A DNA stretch of 64,000 nucleotides from Coprosoma sp963632935 (GCA_963632935.1 CAVGWA010000004.1:4605-68604), one strand, 5' to 3'. Shown: positions 53,294-62,888, numbered from the stretch's first letter. The notes: a model not told the origin generated them from the sequence alone. Program-made: numbers and translations.

Positions 53294-53546
53294 ATTTATA
53301 TGTATATTTAAAAAGCCTAGTAAAACTAGGCAATCTATATAAAACGCTAACGCATTAGCGGACAGGTGAAGCTTCTTTAATTTTGTGGGGGTGCATCAAT
53401 AATAGTATATCCGTTTAAATAAAATTATATGCATTTTTTTGAAAAACGTTTTTCAATAATAATATATTCTTATTTATTTTATTAGTATATTAAATAAAAC
53501 TATATTTAGTAAATTTAGTTACAATTAATATAAATACATTTATTTT
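53294..53546. other. Non-coding gap with hairpins, possible small RNA on the minus strand
   Basis: No gene is seen in this stretch between the IS duplication and comEC. It holds a terminator-like hairpin (53311-53331), a CGCTAA/TTAGCG hairpin (53345-53360), a GC-richer patch (53360-53400) containing GAAGCTTC and GTGGGGGTGCATC, a TATAAT on the minus strand (53424-53429) and a palindrome TTGAAAAACGTTTTTCAA (53439-53456). The remainder is plain AT-rich sequence. Confidence 0.4.
53311..53331 (-). terminator. Terminator on the minus strand downstream of comEC
   Basis: GCCTAGT pairs with ACTAGGC around a 3-base loop, followed by TTTTTAAAT on the minus strand. Confidence 0.7.
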
Positions 53547-55577
53547 CTAAGGTTTACAAGTATAAACATTATAATCATTTTTACTTAAATTAATTTTTAT
53601 ACTGCCATCTAAATCTGTTCTATAAATTTTACTATTTTTTAAAATATCTAAAACTTCTTTCCTAGGGTGATGATACATATTATTTTTACCAACACTAATT
53701 AAACTATATTTAGAATTAATTTTATTGATAAATTCTTTACTACTACTTGTATTTGATCCATGATGACCAACTTTAAGAAAATCAATATTTCCTAAATCAT
53801 ATTTTTTTAATATATCATATTCTTTTTCTTTACTAGCATCACCCATAAATAAAAATTTTTTATTATTATAATTCAAGTAAATAACTGAACTATTAGTATT
53901 TTCATCATTATAAATAGTTGTATTTAAGAATTTTAATGTATAATTATCAATATTTAATTCATTAATGCATGAAAAATACTTAATATTTTTCTTATCTAAT
54001 ACTTTAATTAATTTATTTTCTAAGTCATTAAACTTGCCACAATTAAATATTACATTTTCTATTTTTAATGCATCAGCTAAATTAATTGCCTCACCTATAT
54101 GGTCATAATCACCATGAGTTATAATTAAATAATTTATTTTATCTATTCCTTCGGATTTTAAATATAAAGATGTAATATTTTTTGTAATGTTATAACTACT
54201 AAAAATCAAACCGCCTGTATCTATTAAAATATTTTTATTATTATGTTTTAATAATATACTATCTCCTTGTTTAACATCAATTACAGTAACAAAAGAAGAT
54301 GGAATAATATTATTTATATTGTGATGTAAAAACAAAAGAGAAAAAAAGATAATTATAGCTAATTTGTTTTTTTGATAAAGATATAATGTTATTGTAATAA
54401 TAATATAATACAAAATTATAAATATAATATTTATATGACATAATGTAATATTTAAAAAAGTGATTTTTGAAAAAAACAATGACGCATTTTCTAAAAGGGT
54501 TATACTTTTTAAAAGTAATATATCAAAAGGTTTTATAAAAAAAGTTAAAATAGCAATTAAATAAATTATCATCATTAAAGGTGCGAAATATAAATTTATT
54601 AATGGTGATAAAATATTTAATGAAAAAAAATTATTAATTAATATTACTGATGAAGATAAAAACGCAATTGCTGACATATTTAATGTTTTTGAAAAATATG
54701 ATTTTTGTGAATTTATTATTTTTTTAAATAAAATTAAATAAAACGAAACAGTAAATGATAAAATAAATCCTAAGTTATAAATATAATAAGGGTTTATTAA
54801 AATTAATATGTCAAAGGTTAATAGTAATATATATATTGTTTTAATTTTTATATTTAAAATTTTATTTAAAGAAAGTAAATTAAAAAATGTTACAGCTCTT
54901 AATATTGATGGTGAAGAGCTTGAGATAAATAAATAAAATTGTAAAAATATACTCGCACTAATTAAAGAAACATTTTTAGATAAAAATTTACTTAAAATAA
55001 ATTTTATAATTGATGCAAATAATGTTATTTGAAAACCTGATATTGCGAGTAAATGACTTATCCCATTTATTCGATAACTTTCAGTAATATCATTTTCTAT
55101 ATCCTTGCTATCCCCTAGAATTAACGCTTGCAAATATGCTTTTGATTTATATTTGCTTATATGTTTATAAATTTTATTTTTAATTTTATAAATAAAAGAT
55201 ACTCTACTATTTAAAGTTTGTATTTCATCAGCTTTTAAAATGTAATGAATTTTTTCAGATAAAAGATATTTTCTGTAATTAAATAAATAAAAGTTTGTAT
55301 TATTATTTGGTTTATTAAGCACACCAGTTGCTTTAATTTTTATTCCTAATTTACAAGGAAAATAATCATAATAATTTATCAAAATATTTTCTTTTGCTTT
55401 TATTTTAATAACTGTTTTATCTTTTGAATATTTACAGCTATAAACTATTCCATTAACCGATTTTTCTTCACCAGTATATAAACTTTTATCTTTATAAATT
55501 AAAATAAGTATTAAACTTAAAAATGTAATAATTAAAATTAATATTTTATACAGTGATATTATTTTTGATTTTTTCAA
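53547..55577 (-). CDS. comEC: DNA uptake channel ComEC/Rec2
   Basis: ComEC carries single-stranded DNA through the membrane during transformation. The 676-residue protein has an N-terminal soluble part, the Competence domain with about eight helices (SYRINGISHLLAISGFQITLF is typical), and a C-terminal metallo-beta-lactamase domain (VIDVKQGDSILL, THGDYDHIGE, LKVGHHGSNTSSS). I prefer TTG at 55577, because AGGTGAT lies 7 bases before it; the GTG at 55589 overlaps that site. It overlaps comEA. Confidence 0.93.
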   Translation of the reverse strand: MKKSKIISLYKILILIITFLSLILILIYKDKSLYTGEEKSVNGIVYSCKYSKDKTVIKIKAKENILINYYDYFPCKLGIKIKATGVLNKPNNNTNFYLFNYRKYLLSEKIHYILKADEIQTLNSRVSFIYKIKNKIYKHISKYKSKAYLQALILGDSKDIENDITESYRINGISHLLAISGFQITLFASIIKFILSKFLSKNVSLISASIFLQFYLFISSSSPSILRAVTFFNLLSLNKILNIKIKTIYILLLTFDILILINPYYIYNLGFILSFTVSFYLILFKKIINSQKSYFSKTLNMSAIAFLSSSVILINNFFSLNILSPLINLYFAPLMMIIYLIAILTFFIKPFDILLLKSITLLENASLFFSKITFLNITLCHINIIFIILYYIIITITLYLYQKNKLAIIIFFSLLFLHHNINNIIPSSFVTVIDVKQGDSILLKHNNKNILIDTGGLIFSSYNITKNITSLYLKSEGIDKINYLIITHGDYDHIGEAINLADALKIENVIFNCGKFNDLENKLIKVLDKKNIKYFSCINELNIDNYTLKFLNTTIYNDENTNSSVIYLNYNNKKFLFMGDASKEKEYDILKKYDLGNIDFLKVGHHGSNTSSSKEFINKINSKYSLISVGKNNMYHHPRKEVLDILKNSKIYRTDLDGSIKINLSKNDYNVYTCKP

Positions 55578-56214
55578 ATGCACTATCACCTATTCCAGAT
55601 ACATTTTTTATATCTTCTATTTTTTCAAATTTGCCATTACTTTCTCGGTATTCAATAATAGCTTGAGCTTTTGTTTCACCAATTCCATTTAAAGTTTGAA
55701 GTGTTTGCTGATCCGCTGTATTTATATTAACTAATTGGCTTTTAGTATTATCAGAATTTTCTAAATTACTTTTTTCATCTTTTTTATCAATACATGCATT
55801 ATTATAATTAGGACAGGATGTTTGATTAGTATTCATTTTTCTAATTTCTTCTTTTGAATATACAATTATAACCATTTCATCTTCTAATTTTTTACTTAAA
55901 TTTATATTGCTTGTATCACTTTTGTTTGTTAATCCTCCTGCTTGATTAATAACATCCATAACTGTATTTTGAACTGTTGTTTCATAGACACCTGGATTAT
56001 TTACTTGACCCTTAACATCCACTAATATTTTTTTTATTTCTTCTTTAGATTGTTTCTTTTCCTGAGTTTTTTTCTCTTTATTATCCCCTTTAATACTAAT
56101 ATCTTCTTTTACGTCTTCTTTTGTTTCATAATTAGTTTCAATAATAATAAACGCAGAAAATAAAATAAAAACGAATATTATGATTTTTCCTTTATGTCTC
56201 ATTAAAAAATCCAT
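55546..56214 (-). CDS. comEA: DNA receptor ComEA
   Basis: ComEA binds double-stranded DNA outside the membrane and hands it to ComEC. The 222-residue protein has an N-terminal membrane helix (8-25), a charged linker, an SLBB-like domain (about 63-125: VDVKGQVNNPGVYE) and a C-terminal helix-hairpin-helix pair (about 163-220: NINTADQQTLQTLNGIGETKA, VSGIGDSAFEKI). A GGAGAAAT site precedes the ATG. With comEC it forms a classical late competence unit. Confidence 0.95.
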   Translation of the reverse strand: MDFLMRHKGKIIIFVFILFSAFIIIETNYETKEDVKEDISIKGDNKEKKTQEKKQSKEEIKKILVDVKGQVNNPGVYETTVQNTVMDVINQAGGLTNKSDTSNINLSKKLEDEMVIIVYSKEEIRKMNTNQTSCPNYNNACIDKKDEKSNLENSDNTKSQLVNINTADQQTLQTLNGIGETKAQAIIEYRESNGKFEKIEDIKNVSGIGDSAFEKIKNNITV

Positions 56215-56290
56215 ATTTCTCCTTTCTACCTCTCATTTATTAACATACAACATTTTTAGTTAATTTCCTGCTTAAAATAGAAAAAAATCC

Positions 56291-57460
56291 TTATTTAGGA
56301 ATTTTTATCGTTTTATTTTTAGATTCTATACAAACCCTTTGAACAATTGATAATGATGAAATTAAAGAAAGAACAAAACTACCACCATAACTTAAAAATG
56401 GTAATGGAACACCTGTTAATGGAATTAGTCCAAACATTCCACCTAAGTTTACAAATATATGAATAAATATATAACTTGCAATACCAACACACATATATCT
56501 ACCTCTTAATGTAGAAGAATTTGATCCGATTACGCAAATGCGATATAAAATAATAGCATAAAGTATAAAAATAAATATTGTTTTTAAACCATTTTCTTCT
56601 GCAATTATGGCGAATACTGAATCAGTATGTGGTTCTGGAATATAAGAATATTTTTGTTTACTTTTTCCAAGACCAAGTCCAAAAAAGCCGCCATCATTTA
56701 TTGCAATATAACTGTTACATACTTGATACCCTCCACTTTCATAATTACCACATGGATCTAAAAATGAAGTAAAACGGCTAATACGTGCACTGTTTAAAAT
56801 ATGTCCCTGAATTAAATATATAAATAAAAGTACAAAAATGCACAAGAAAAACATTAATAAAAATGTTTTTATTTTATCTTTTTTTAAAATTGGGCTTGTA
56901 AGAAACATCATACCCATTATGAATAATGTTATAAGTAATGTTCCAAAATCCTTTTGCAGAATAATAGTTGCAGGAATTATAGTTGATATTAGTAATATAC
57001 TGCCAATTGTATCGTAATGTTTAATGTCAACTGTTCTTAATTTTCTATAGTTTTTTTCAAATAAAAGTGCTAGCATAGCTATTAAAATTGGTTTAGAAAA
57101 TTCACTTGGTTGAAGTTTAATTACTTTTAAGTCAATCCAGTTTTTAGAACCACTTAATTCATCAAAAGTTAATGCCCACAAATTTAAAAATATAACAATT
57201 ATAAACATTGCAGGAATTATTATTTTGTAATATTTTGTATCTGTTTTAATAATTATAGAGCCTATTATAGAACCTATTATAATGAAAATAAGTTGTCTAA
57301 AAAAATAATAATATATTGATACATCATAATTAACAACTGCGGCTCTTGATGAGGCTGTAACTATGTTTAAAAGGCCACCAATAAATAATATTGTTGTTGT
57401 AATTAATAGTACTTTATCAAGGTTTTTTATAGCACCAATCAATGATTGTTTTTTCTGCAT
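56291..57460 (-). CDS. FtsW/RodA/SpoVE family glycan polymerase
   Basis: This SEDS protein of 389 residues has about ten membrane helices. Motifs are TASSRAAVVNYDVSIYYYFFRQ, KLQPSEFSKPILI, the loop with SYIPEPHTDSVFAIIAEENG, and PLTGVPLPFLSYGGSFVLS near the end. It polymerises lipid II for division (FtsW) or spore cortex (SpoVE), which I cannot tell apart. The true start is ATG 57460 with AGGAGGTGGGG before it; the frame open for 55 more codons upstream is not coding. Confidence 0.92.
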   Translation of the reverse strand: MQKKQSLIGAIKNLDKVLLITTTILFIGGLLNIVTASSRAAVVNYDVSIYYYFFRQLIFIIIGSIIGSIIIKTDTKYYKIIIPAMFIIVIFLNLWALTFDELSGSKNWIDLKVIKLQPSEFSKPILIAMLALLFEKNYRKLRTVDIKHYDTIGSILLISTIIPATIILQKDFGTLLITLFIMGMMFLTSPILKKDKIKTFLLMFFLCIFVLLFIYLIQGHILNSARISRFTSFLDPCGNYESGGYQVCNSYIAINDGGFFGLGLGKSKQKYSYIPEPHTDSVFAIIAEENGLKTIFIFILYAIILYRICVIGSNSSTLRGRYMCVGIASYIFIHIFVNLGGMFGLIPLTGVPLPFLSYGGSFVLSLISSLSIVQRVCIESKNKTIKIPK

Positions 57461-57601
57461 AGCCCCACCTCCTACTTTATATAATAATAGCATATTATTT
57501 TTTATTTTTCTATAATTATAATTTAAAAAAATATAATTAGGTATTTTTAATATACGTTTTTTTACTGATGAATAAACTATTATTAGATAGGAGGCATAAA
57601 T

Positions 57602-57757
57602 ATGTATTATTATGGCGGATATCAAGGCTACGGCTGTGGCACACCTTATGGCACTAATTATGGAGGATATGGAACTGGCTATGGTGCAGCTATTATATTA
57701 GTATTATTTATTCTACTTGTAATAATTATTGGTGCGAGAGCATTTGGTAGCAATTAA
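57602..57757 (+). CDS. YjcZ-family sporulation peptide
   Basis: This 51-residue peptide has a Gly/Tyr-rich N-terminal part (MYYYGGYQGYGCG) and one C-terminal membrane helix ending GARAFGSN. The family is typical of spore formers and its exact role is unknown. The RBS AGGAGG is strong and a terminator follows the stop, so it is a separate small unit. Confidence 0.85.
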   Translation: MYYYGGYQGYGCGTPYGTNYGGYGTGYGAAIILVLFILLVIIIGARAFGSN

Positions 57758-57778
57758 AGGATATTATTATCCTTTTTT
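57756..57778 (+). terminator. Terminator after the YjcZ peptide gene
   Basis: AAAGGATA pairs with TATCCTTT around TTAT and is followed by TTT. It overlaps the stop codon. Confidence 0.75.
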
Positions 57779-57884
57779 CTTTACATTTAATATTTATAAG
57801 GTTATAATATGAATGCTTTTAAAAGATAATTTTTTTATCTTGTTTTATATTAATTATGGTAAAATAGTATATGGAGGTAGTGTT

Positions 57885-58433
57885 ATGTTTAAACCTTTAA
57901 ATATTTTAGATGAAAAACATAAAGTTTTAAGACAAAAAAGTTTAGAAGTTAAATTACCTTTGTCTAAAGATGATAAAAAAATAATAGAACAAATCATTAA
58001 ACATTTAACTTATAGTCAAATAGAAAAATATGCGGAAAAATATGATTTAAGACCTGGCATGGGTCTTGCTTTTCCGCAGCTTGGAATACTTAAAAGAATT
58101 ATTGTTTTGGTATATGAATATGAAGAAGGAAAATTTGAAAATTATGTTTTAATTAATCCAAAAATTATTAGTCACTCTGAAGAGATGGTTGCTTTAGAAA
58201 CTGGTGAAGGATGTTTAAGTGTTAATCGTGAAGTAGAAGGTCATGTTCCAAGATATGCTAGAATAACTATTACTGGTTATGATCCCGATGGAAATAAAAT
58301 AAGTATCCGAGCTCGAGAAGATTTATCGGTTGCCTTTCAACATGAAGTTGATCATTTGAATGGAATTTTATTTTTTGATAGAATAGACAAAAATAAACCA
58401 TTTTTTAGTGAAAATGAAATCAGATTAATTTAG
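57885..58433 (+). CDS. def: Peptide deformylase
   Basis: This enzyme removes formyl from new proteins. The 182-residue protein shows the three family motifs: GMGLAFPQLG (58-67), EGCLS with C110, and HEVDH with H153, E154 and H157, which bind the metal. Length and the insert before motif 1 fit the type 2 enzymes of Gram-positive bacteria. The start is ATG 57885 after GGAGGT; the upstream TTG/ATG codons in the same frame precede it without a site. Confidence 0.96.
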   Translation: MFKPLNILDEKHKVLRQKSLEVKLPLSKDDKKIIEQIIKHLTYSQIEKYAEKYDLRPGMGLAFPQLGILKRIIVLVYEYEEGKFENYVLINPKIISHSEEMVALETGEGCLSVNREVEGHVPRYARITITGYDPDGNKISIRAREDLSVAFQHEVDHLNGILFFDRIDKNKPFFSENEIRLI

Positions 58434-58445
58434 GGAGGACAGAAT

Positions 58446-60176
58446 ATGAAAAAAATAATTATTAAATATGTTGTTTTAATTATTATAACTTTTGGTATTT
58501 CTATTTGTATCTATAATCATATAGAAATTAATAAACCAGTTGATACTGAAAGTGATTTATTATCTTTACAAAGTCAAAAAGAAAAACAATATTTAAACAA
58601 TACTAACTATACAGTTGATAGTCCAAATGTTATATTAAATCCCTATGGTAACTCACCTTTATCTGCTTTAATAGTTTTTCAAACTAAAGATTTAACAACT
58701 ACTACAATAACTGTAAAAGGCAAAGATGGTGCGGATGATTTAACTCATACATTTACGCCTGCTAAAGTTCACATATTACCTATTTATGGTTTATATGCAG
58801 GATATGAAAATAAAGTAATTATTAGTGTAAGCGGAGTAAGTAAAGAAATAACAATTAAAACTGACGAATTACCAAATGATTTTGCTAAAGTAACTGATTT
58901 AAATAACAATGAATTTAAAACTGACGAATTTTATTTTACAACTCCAGAAGATACTGGTTATACATCAGCCTATGATTCAAATGGTGAAGTTAGATGGTAT
59001 TTAGTCGGAGATTATAAATGGGACATTCAAAGGCTTAACAATGGACATATTTTATTAAGTAGTGATAAAACTTTAAAAAAATCATATAGTGTTGGTTTAA
59101 TTGAAATGGATTTACTTGGAAAAATATATTATGAATATGCAATTCCTGGTGGTTATCACCATGATGTGTTTGAACTTAATAATGGTAATTTACTTTTGGC
59201 TTCTAATAAACAAGGTAGTGATACTTATGAAGACTATGCTGTAGAAATAGATAGGGCTACAGGAAAAATTACTAAAGAAATTGATTTATCTCAAATACTT
59301 CCTGGTAAAAAGAAAAATAATTGGTTTAAAATGAATTCAATTAATTATGATATTAATACAAATTCAATTACAGTGTCAGGATATAATAATAATATGATTG
59401 TTAATTTAGATTATTCTAATTTAGATATTAACTGGATAATAACTGATGAAGATAAAATTGATAAAGAATATAAACAATATTTGCTTAAAAAAGATGGTGA
59501 TGTAGATTATCCTAATAAACCAGAATCAATTAATTTGCTTAATGATAATTCAATGATGCTAGTAATTAGCAAAAATGGTAAAAAACATTTAATAACATAT
59601 AAAATAGATTATTCTAATCGTAGTTTTAAGCAAACAAAGGATTATTCTTTAAATAGTGATGATAGTACTTATTTAGAAGTTTTAAATGATAATAATTATA
59701 TTGTTACTCAAGATCATACAATTTATGAAATTCAAGATGATGAAGAAGTTATCAGCATGAATGTTAATTCATCACTATATAATACTAAAAAAATGGCACT
59801 GTATGCTAATGACATATATACTGGTGTACAAGGTGTAAGACTTGGTAGTTTGGGCGAATCAAAAACTACAGATAATCATATTTTGTTGGGTTCTAAGGTT
59901 GATAATACTATATTAAAAAAATATAATATTTCCCTTTATAAGGATGTATTTGGGCTTAAAGTTAAAGGAACATTTAAGGCAAATGATGATGTACAAATAA
60001 TTTTGGATAATGTTTTAGATAAAAAAACATATAATTTAACTGTTAAAGATAATTCCAATAAAAAAATAAAAGTTTCAAGATATATCAGCGAAGATGGCAT
60101 TACTGGAAAATATTATTTATATATGCGCATTAATGATAAAATTTATAAATTGCAAAAATACGTCATATTTTATTAA
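58446..60176 (+). CDS. Arylsulfotransferase (ASST)-family protein, membrane-anchored
   Basis: This 576-residue protein has an N-terminal membrane helix (5-24), an ASST_N-like beta domain (about 55-145: LNPYGNSPLSALIVFQT) and a beta-propeller (about 165-500) with YTSAYDSNGEVRWYL, GYHHDVFELNNGNLLLAS and later repeats. Family enzymes move sulfate between phenols, with a catalytic His; the HH in GGYHHD (about residue 238) is the likely site. It starts 12 bases after def ends. Sulfotransfer in this host is an inference from the family. Confidence 0.82.
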   Translation: MKKIIIKYVVLIIITFGISICIYNHIEINKPVDTESDLLSLQSQKEKQYLNNTNYTVDSPNVILNPYGNSPLSALIVFQTKDLTTTTITVKGKDGADDLTHTFTPAKVHILPIYGLYAGYENKVIISVSGVSKEITIKTDELPNDFAKVTDLNNNEFKTDEFYFTTPEDTGYTSAYDSNGEVRWYLVGDYKWDIQRLNNGHILLSSDKTLKKSYSVGLIEMDLLGKIYYEYAIPGGYHHDVFELNNGNLLLASNKQGSDTYEDYAVEIDRATGKITKEIDLSQILPGKKKNNWFKMNSINYDINTNSITVSGYNNNMIVNLDYSNLDINWIITDEDKIDKEYKQYLLKKDGDVDYPNKPESINLLNDNSMMLVISKNGKKHLITYKIDYSNRSFKQTKDYSLNSDDSTYLEVLNDNNYIVTQDHTIYEIQDDEEVISMNVNSSLYNTKKMALYANDIYTGVQGVRLGSLGESKTTDNHILLGSKVDNTILKKYNISLYKDVFGLKVKGTFKANDDVQIILDNVLDKKTYNLTVKDNSNKKIKVSRYISEDGITGKYYLYMRINDKIYKLQKYVIFY

Positions 60177-60202
60177 AGAGCTGTAAATTAATACAGCTCT
60201 TT
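60175..60202. terminator. Bidirectional terminator, arylsulfotransferase / ABC-F
   Basis: AAAGAGCTGT pairs with ACAGCTCTTT around an 8-base loop with T/A runs on both sides. Confidence 0.8.
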
Positions 60203-60213
60203 AATATTACTCA

Positions 60214-61800
60214 TTACTCATATTTTTCTAAATATTCATCGTATGTCATTTGCTTATCAATATATGTTCCATCCTCATTAATTAATATTAATCTATTTGC
60301 AAGTGTTGAGATGAGTTCTGTGTCAAATGTGGCAAATACAATTGGACCATCAAATTTATTTAAACCATTATTTAACGAAGTGATCGATTCAATATCTAAA
60401 TGGTTTGTTGGCTCATCTAATAACAAAACGTTACCCTTATTTAACATCATTTTGGCAAACATACACCTTACTTTTTCACCACCAGATAATACATTTACTT
60501 TTTTCAAAGCTTCTTCTGATGAAAATAACATTCTTCCTAAAAAGCCTCTAACAAAGCTATCATCCTTATTTTCAGAAAATTTTCTTAACCATTCTACTAA
60601 GTCCGTATCTTCTTTAAAATATTTATCATGATTCTTTGGAAAATAAGAAGTTAATACAGTAGAACCAAATTTAACTTCACCACTATCAGGCATTTTTTCA
60701 CCTGCTAAAATTTGAAGTAATGTTGTTTTAGCAATTTCATTTTCTCCAATCAAAGCTATTCTATCGTCTTTTTTAATATTAAGATTTAAATTTCTTATTA
60801 CCGTTTTATTATCAATAGTAACATTAACGTTACTTAATGTAATAATTTCTTTTCCTAATCTTTTTTCATAATCAAAATTAATATAAGGATATTTTCTAGT
60901 AGAAGGTTTTAATTCATCCAAAGTTATCTTTTCAAGTAATTTTTTTCTTGATGTTGCTTGTTTTGATTTAGAAGCATTGGCTGAAAATCTTGCAATAAAT
61001 GATTGCAATTCCTTTATTTTTTCTTCTTTTTTCTTATTAGATTGTTTTATTTGCTTTTGCATAAGTTCATTAGATTTATACCAAAAATCATAGTTACCTA
61101 TTGTGATTTGAATTCTTTCTCTATCAATATCAACCATATGAGTACAAACTTTATTTAAAAAATGTCTATCATGAGATACTAAAATAATAGTTCCATTAAA
61201 ATCTAATAAAAAATCTTCAAGCCATATTTTACTTTTAATATCTAGTCCATTGGTTGGTTCATCTAATAGTAATATATCTGGCTTTCCAAATAAAGCTTGA
61301 GCTAATAATACTTTTACTTTATCTTTATCTTTTAAAATTTCCATTTTTTTATCATATAAGTCCATATTAAGACCAAGACCAGATAATAATATAGCAGCAT
61401 CGCTCTCTGCTTCCCATCCATTTAAAGAAGCAAATTCATCTTCTAATTTGGCTACTTTAATACCGTCTTCATTCGTGAAATTTTCTTTCATATATAAAAT
61501 TTCTTTTTCTTTCATAATTTTATATAATCTATCATTACCCATTATGACAGTATCAATTACAGTATAATCATTATATATATTATGATTTTGTTTTAAATAA
61601 GAAATACGTTCATCTTTACCTTTAATAACTTCACCTTTTGTACTATCAATTTGACCCATTAATATTTTTAAAAAAGTAGATTTTCCTGCACCATTTGCAC
61701 CTATTACACCATAACAATTACCAGATGAAAATTCTAAATTAACATCATCAAATAATACTCTTTTACCATAACGGACGCACAAATTATTTACTTTTAACAT
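60214..61800 (-). CDS. ABC-F ATPase (YkpA/YbiT-like)
   Basis: ABC-F proteins act on the ribosome. The 528-residue protein has two ATPase domains and no membrane helix. Domain 1 has a normal Walker A (GANGAGKSTF) and Walker B (LLLDEPTNGLDI), but its signature reads LKDKDKVKV instead of LSGGQ. Domain 2 has a good signature (LSGGEKVRC) and Walker B (LLLDEPTNHLDI), but its Walker A is GENEIAKTT, lacking the Gly before Lys. Start at ATG 61800 after GGTGAT. Confidence 0.9.
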   Translation of the reverse strand: MLKVNNLCVRYGKRVLFDDVNLEFSSGNCYGVIGANGAGKSTFLKILMGQIDSTKGEVIKGKDERISYLKQNHNIYNDYTVIDTVIMGNDRLYKIMKEKEILYMKENFTNEDGIKVAKLEDEFASLNGWEAESDAAILLSGLGLNMDLYDKKMEILKDKDKVKVLLAQALFGKPDILLLDEPTNGLDIKSKIWLEDFLLDFNGTIILVSHDRHFLNKVCTHMVDIDRERIQITIGNYDFWYKSNELMQKQIKQSNKKKEEKIKELQSFIARFSANASKSKQATSRKKLLEKITLDELKPSTRKYPYINFDYEKRLGKEIITLSNVNVTIDNKTVIRNLNLNIKKDDRIALIGENEIAKTTLLQILAGEKMPDSGEVKFGSTVLTSYFPKNHDKYFKEDTDLVEWLRKFSENKDDSFVRGFLGRMLFSSEEALKKVNVLSGGEKVRCMFAKMMLNKGNVLLLDEPTNHLDIESITSLNNGLNKFDGPIVFATFDTELISTLANRLILINEDGTYIDKQMTYDEYLEKYE

Positions 61801-61835
61801 ATTTATCACCTTTTTAATTATACATGAAAGTATTT

Positions 61836-62888
61836 TTATTTTAAAGCCTTAACATATTTTTTACAATTATTTTCATCGAAATATACTAAATTATTATTTT
61901 CTAAATATTTTTCAAAATCATTATATGGGTAAATTTCTAAAAGTTTTTCTTTATCAATGTTAAATTTTTTTAAAAATCTGGTGTTGTCTAAAAATAGTAA
62001 ACAATAATTATTTTCATTAATTAAAATATAGCTGCTTGCTAAAAAACAACTTCTAGCATAAGTAAGTTCAATACTTTGCATTAATCTCTTTGTTTGATTT
62101 ACAACAACATTATGGAGATTTAAAGTTTCATAATAATGAAATTTTTTTTCTAAGTTTTCTTTATTTAAACTAAATATTTCAGGAAAATTAACAATCATTT
62201 TATGAACTTCTTCTTCACTATATCCATAATCTAACAAATAATTATACTTATCATTTAAATTTGAAATTGAATATCCATAAATATTAGGTAAAGAAATTAT
62301 CATTTTGTTAATCTCATTTTGCTTAAAACCAATTGAAATAAAATATTCTCTTTTTTCTTCTAAAGATTGCGTGCTATGAGCATATATACTAGGTAAATAT
62401 TTACTTATTTTATTTATCTGACCATCAGTAAATCCTAAAAACTTTAAATATTTTCTTCTTGCAATTATCTTTTCTTTTTTAAAATTTAAAATATTAGGAA
62501 AATTTAAAAGCATTTTGTGCAAATCTTTTTTATCAAAATAATTTAATAAAAAATTATACCTATTTTCAATAACATCTAAATTATAACAATATATAATTGT
62601 TGACTTCATACTCATTTTATTTATTTCACTATTATTAAAACCTAAATTTAAAAAATAATTTCTTTTTTTATCTAGTATTTCAGGATGATAATTGCATAAT
62701 ACTAAACTACGCATAATCAACTTTTTAATTTGTAAATTATTATATCCTTTTAAATGAAAATATTGTTTTAAATTTTCTAAATTTGTAATAGTAGTTTGGT
62801 CTAAAACTCTATTTTGCTTTATAAAATTAACAATTTTTTCTATTTGCATTATATTATAATTTTCTTTCTTTAAATATTCTTCTAACAT
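61836..62888 (-). CDS. mTERF-like helical repeat protein of unknown function
   Basis: This 350-residue protein has six or seven repeats of about 35 residues between 46 and 258. Equivalent positions are G48, G83, Y117, G152, G187, G222 and N257. Each repeat has the form GF-x4-I-x-K-M, then P-x-I (P131, P166, P201, P236), then a Leu/Lys helix ending YFL or YLL. This resembles the mTERF motif of mitochondrial and chloroplast nucleic-acid-binding proteins. The C-terminal 90 residues are different. ATG 62888 follows GGGGAGAT. No bacterial family is known to me. Confidence 0.65.
   Translation of the reverse strand: MLEEYLKKENYNIMQIEKIVNFIKQNRVLDQTTITNLENLKQYFHLKGYNNLQIKKLIMRSLVLCNYHPEILDKKRNYFLNLGFNNSEINKMSMKSTIIYCYNLDVIENRYNFLLNYFDKKDLHKMLLNFPNILNFKKEKIIARRKYLKFLGFTDGQINKISKYLPSIYAHSTQSLEEKREYFISIGFKQNEINKMIISLPNIYGYSISNLNDKYNYLLDYGYSEEEVHKMIVNFPEIFSLNKENLEKKFHYYETLNLHNVVVNQTKRLMQSIELTYARSCFLASSYILINENNYCLLFLDNTRFLKKFNIDKEKLLEIYPYNDFEKYLENNNLVYFDENNCKKYVKALK

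Noticed and set aside
53345..53400. Known riboswitch or SRP/6S RNA
   Set aside because: I compared the stretch with consensus cores I remember and found none, so I list it only as an unassigned candidate.
57461..57625. N-terminal extension of 55 residues on the FtsW/SpoVE protein
   Set aside because: The extra text is not protein-like, and AGGAGGTGGGG sits right before the ATG at 57460. The extension would also overlap the YjcZ gene.
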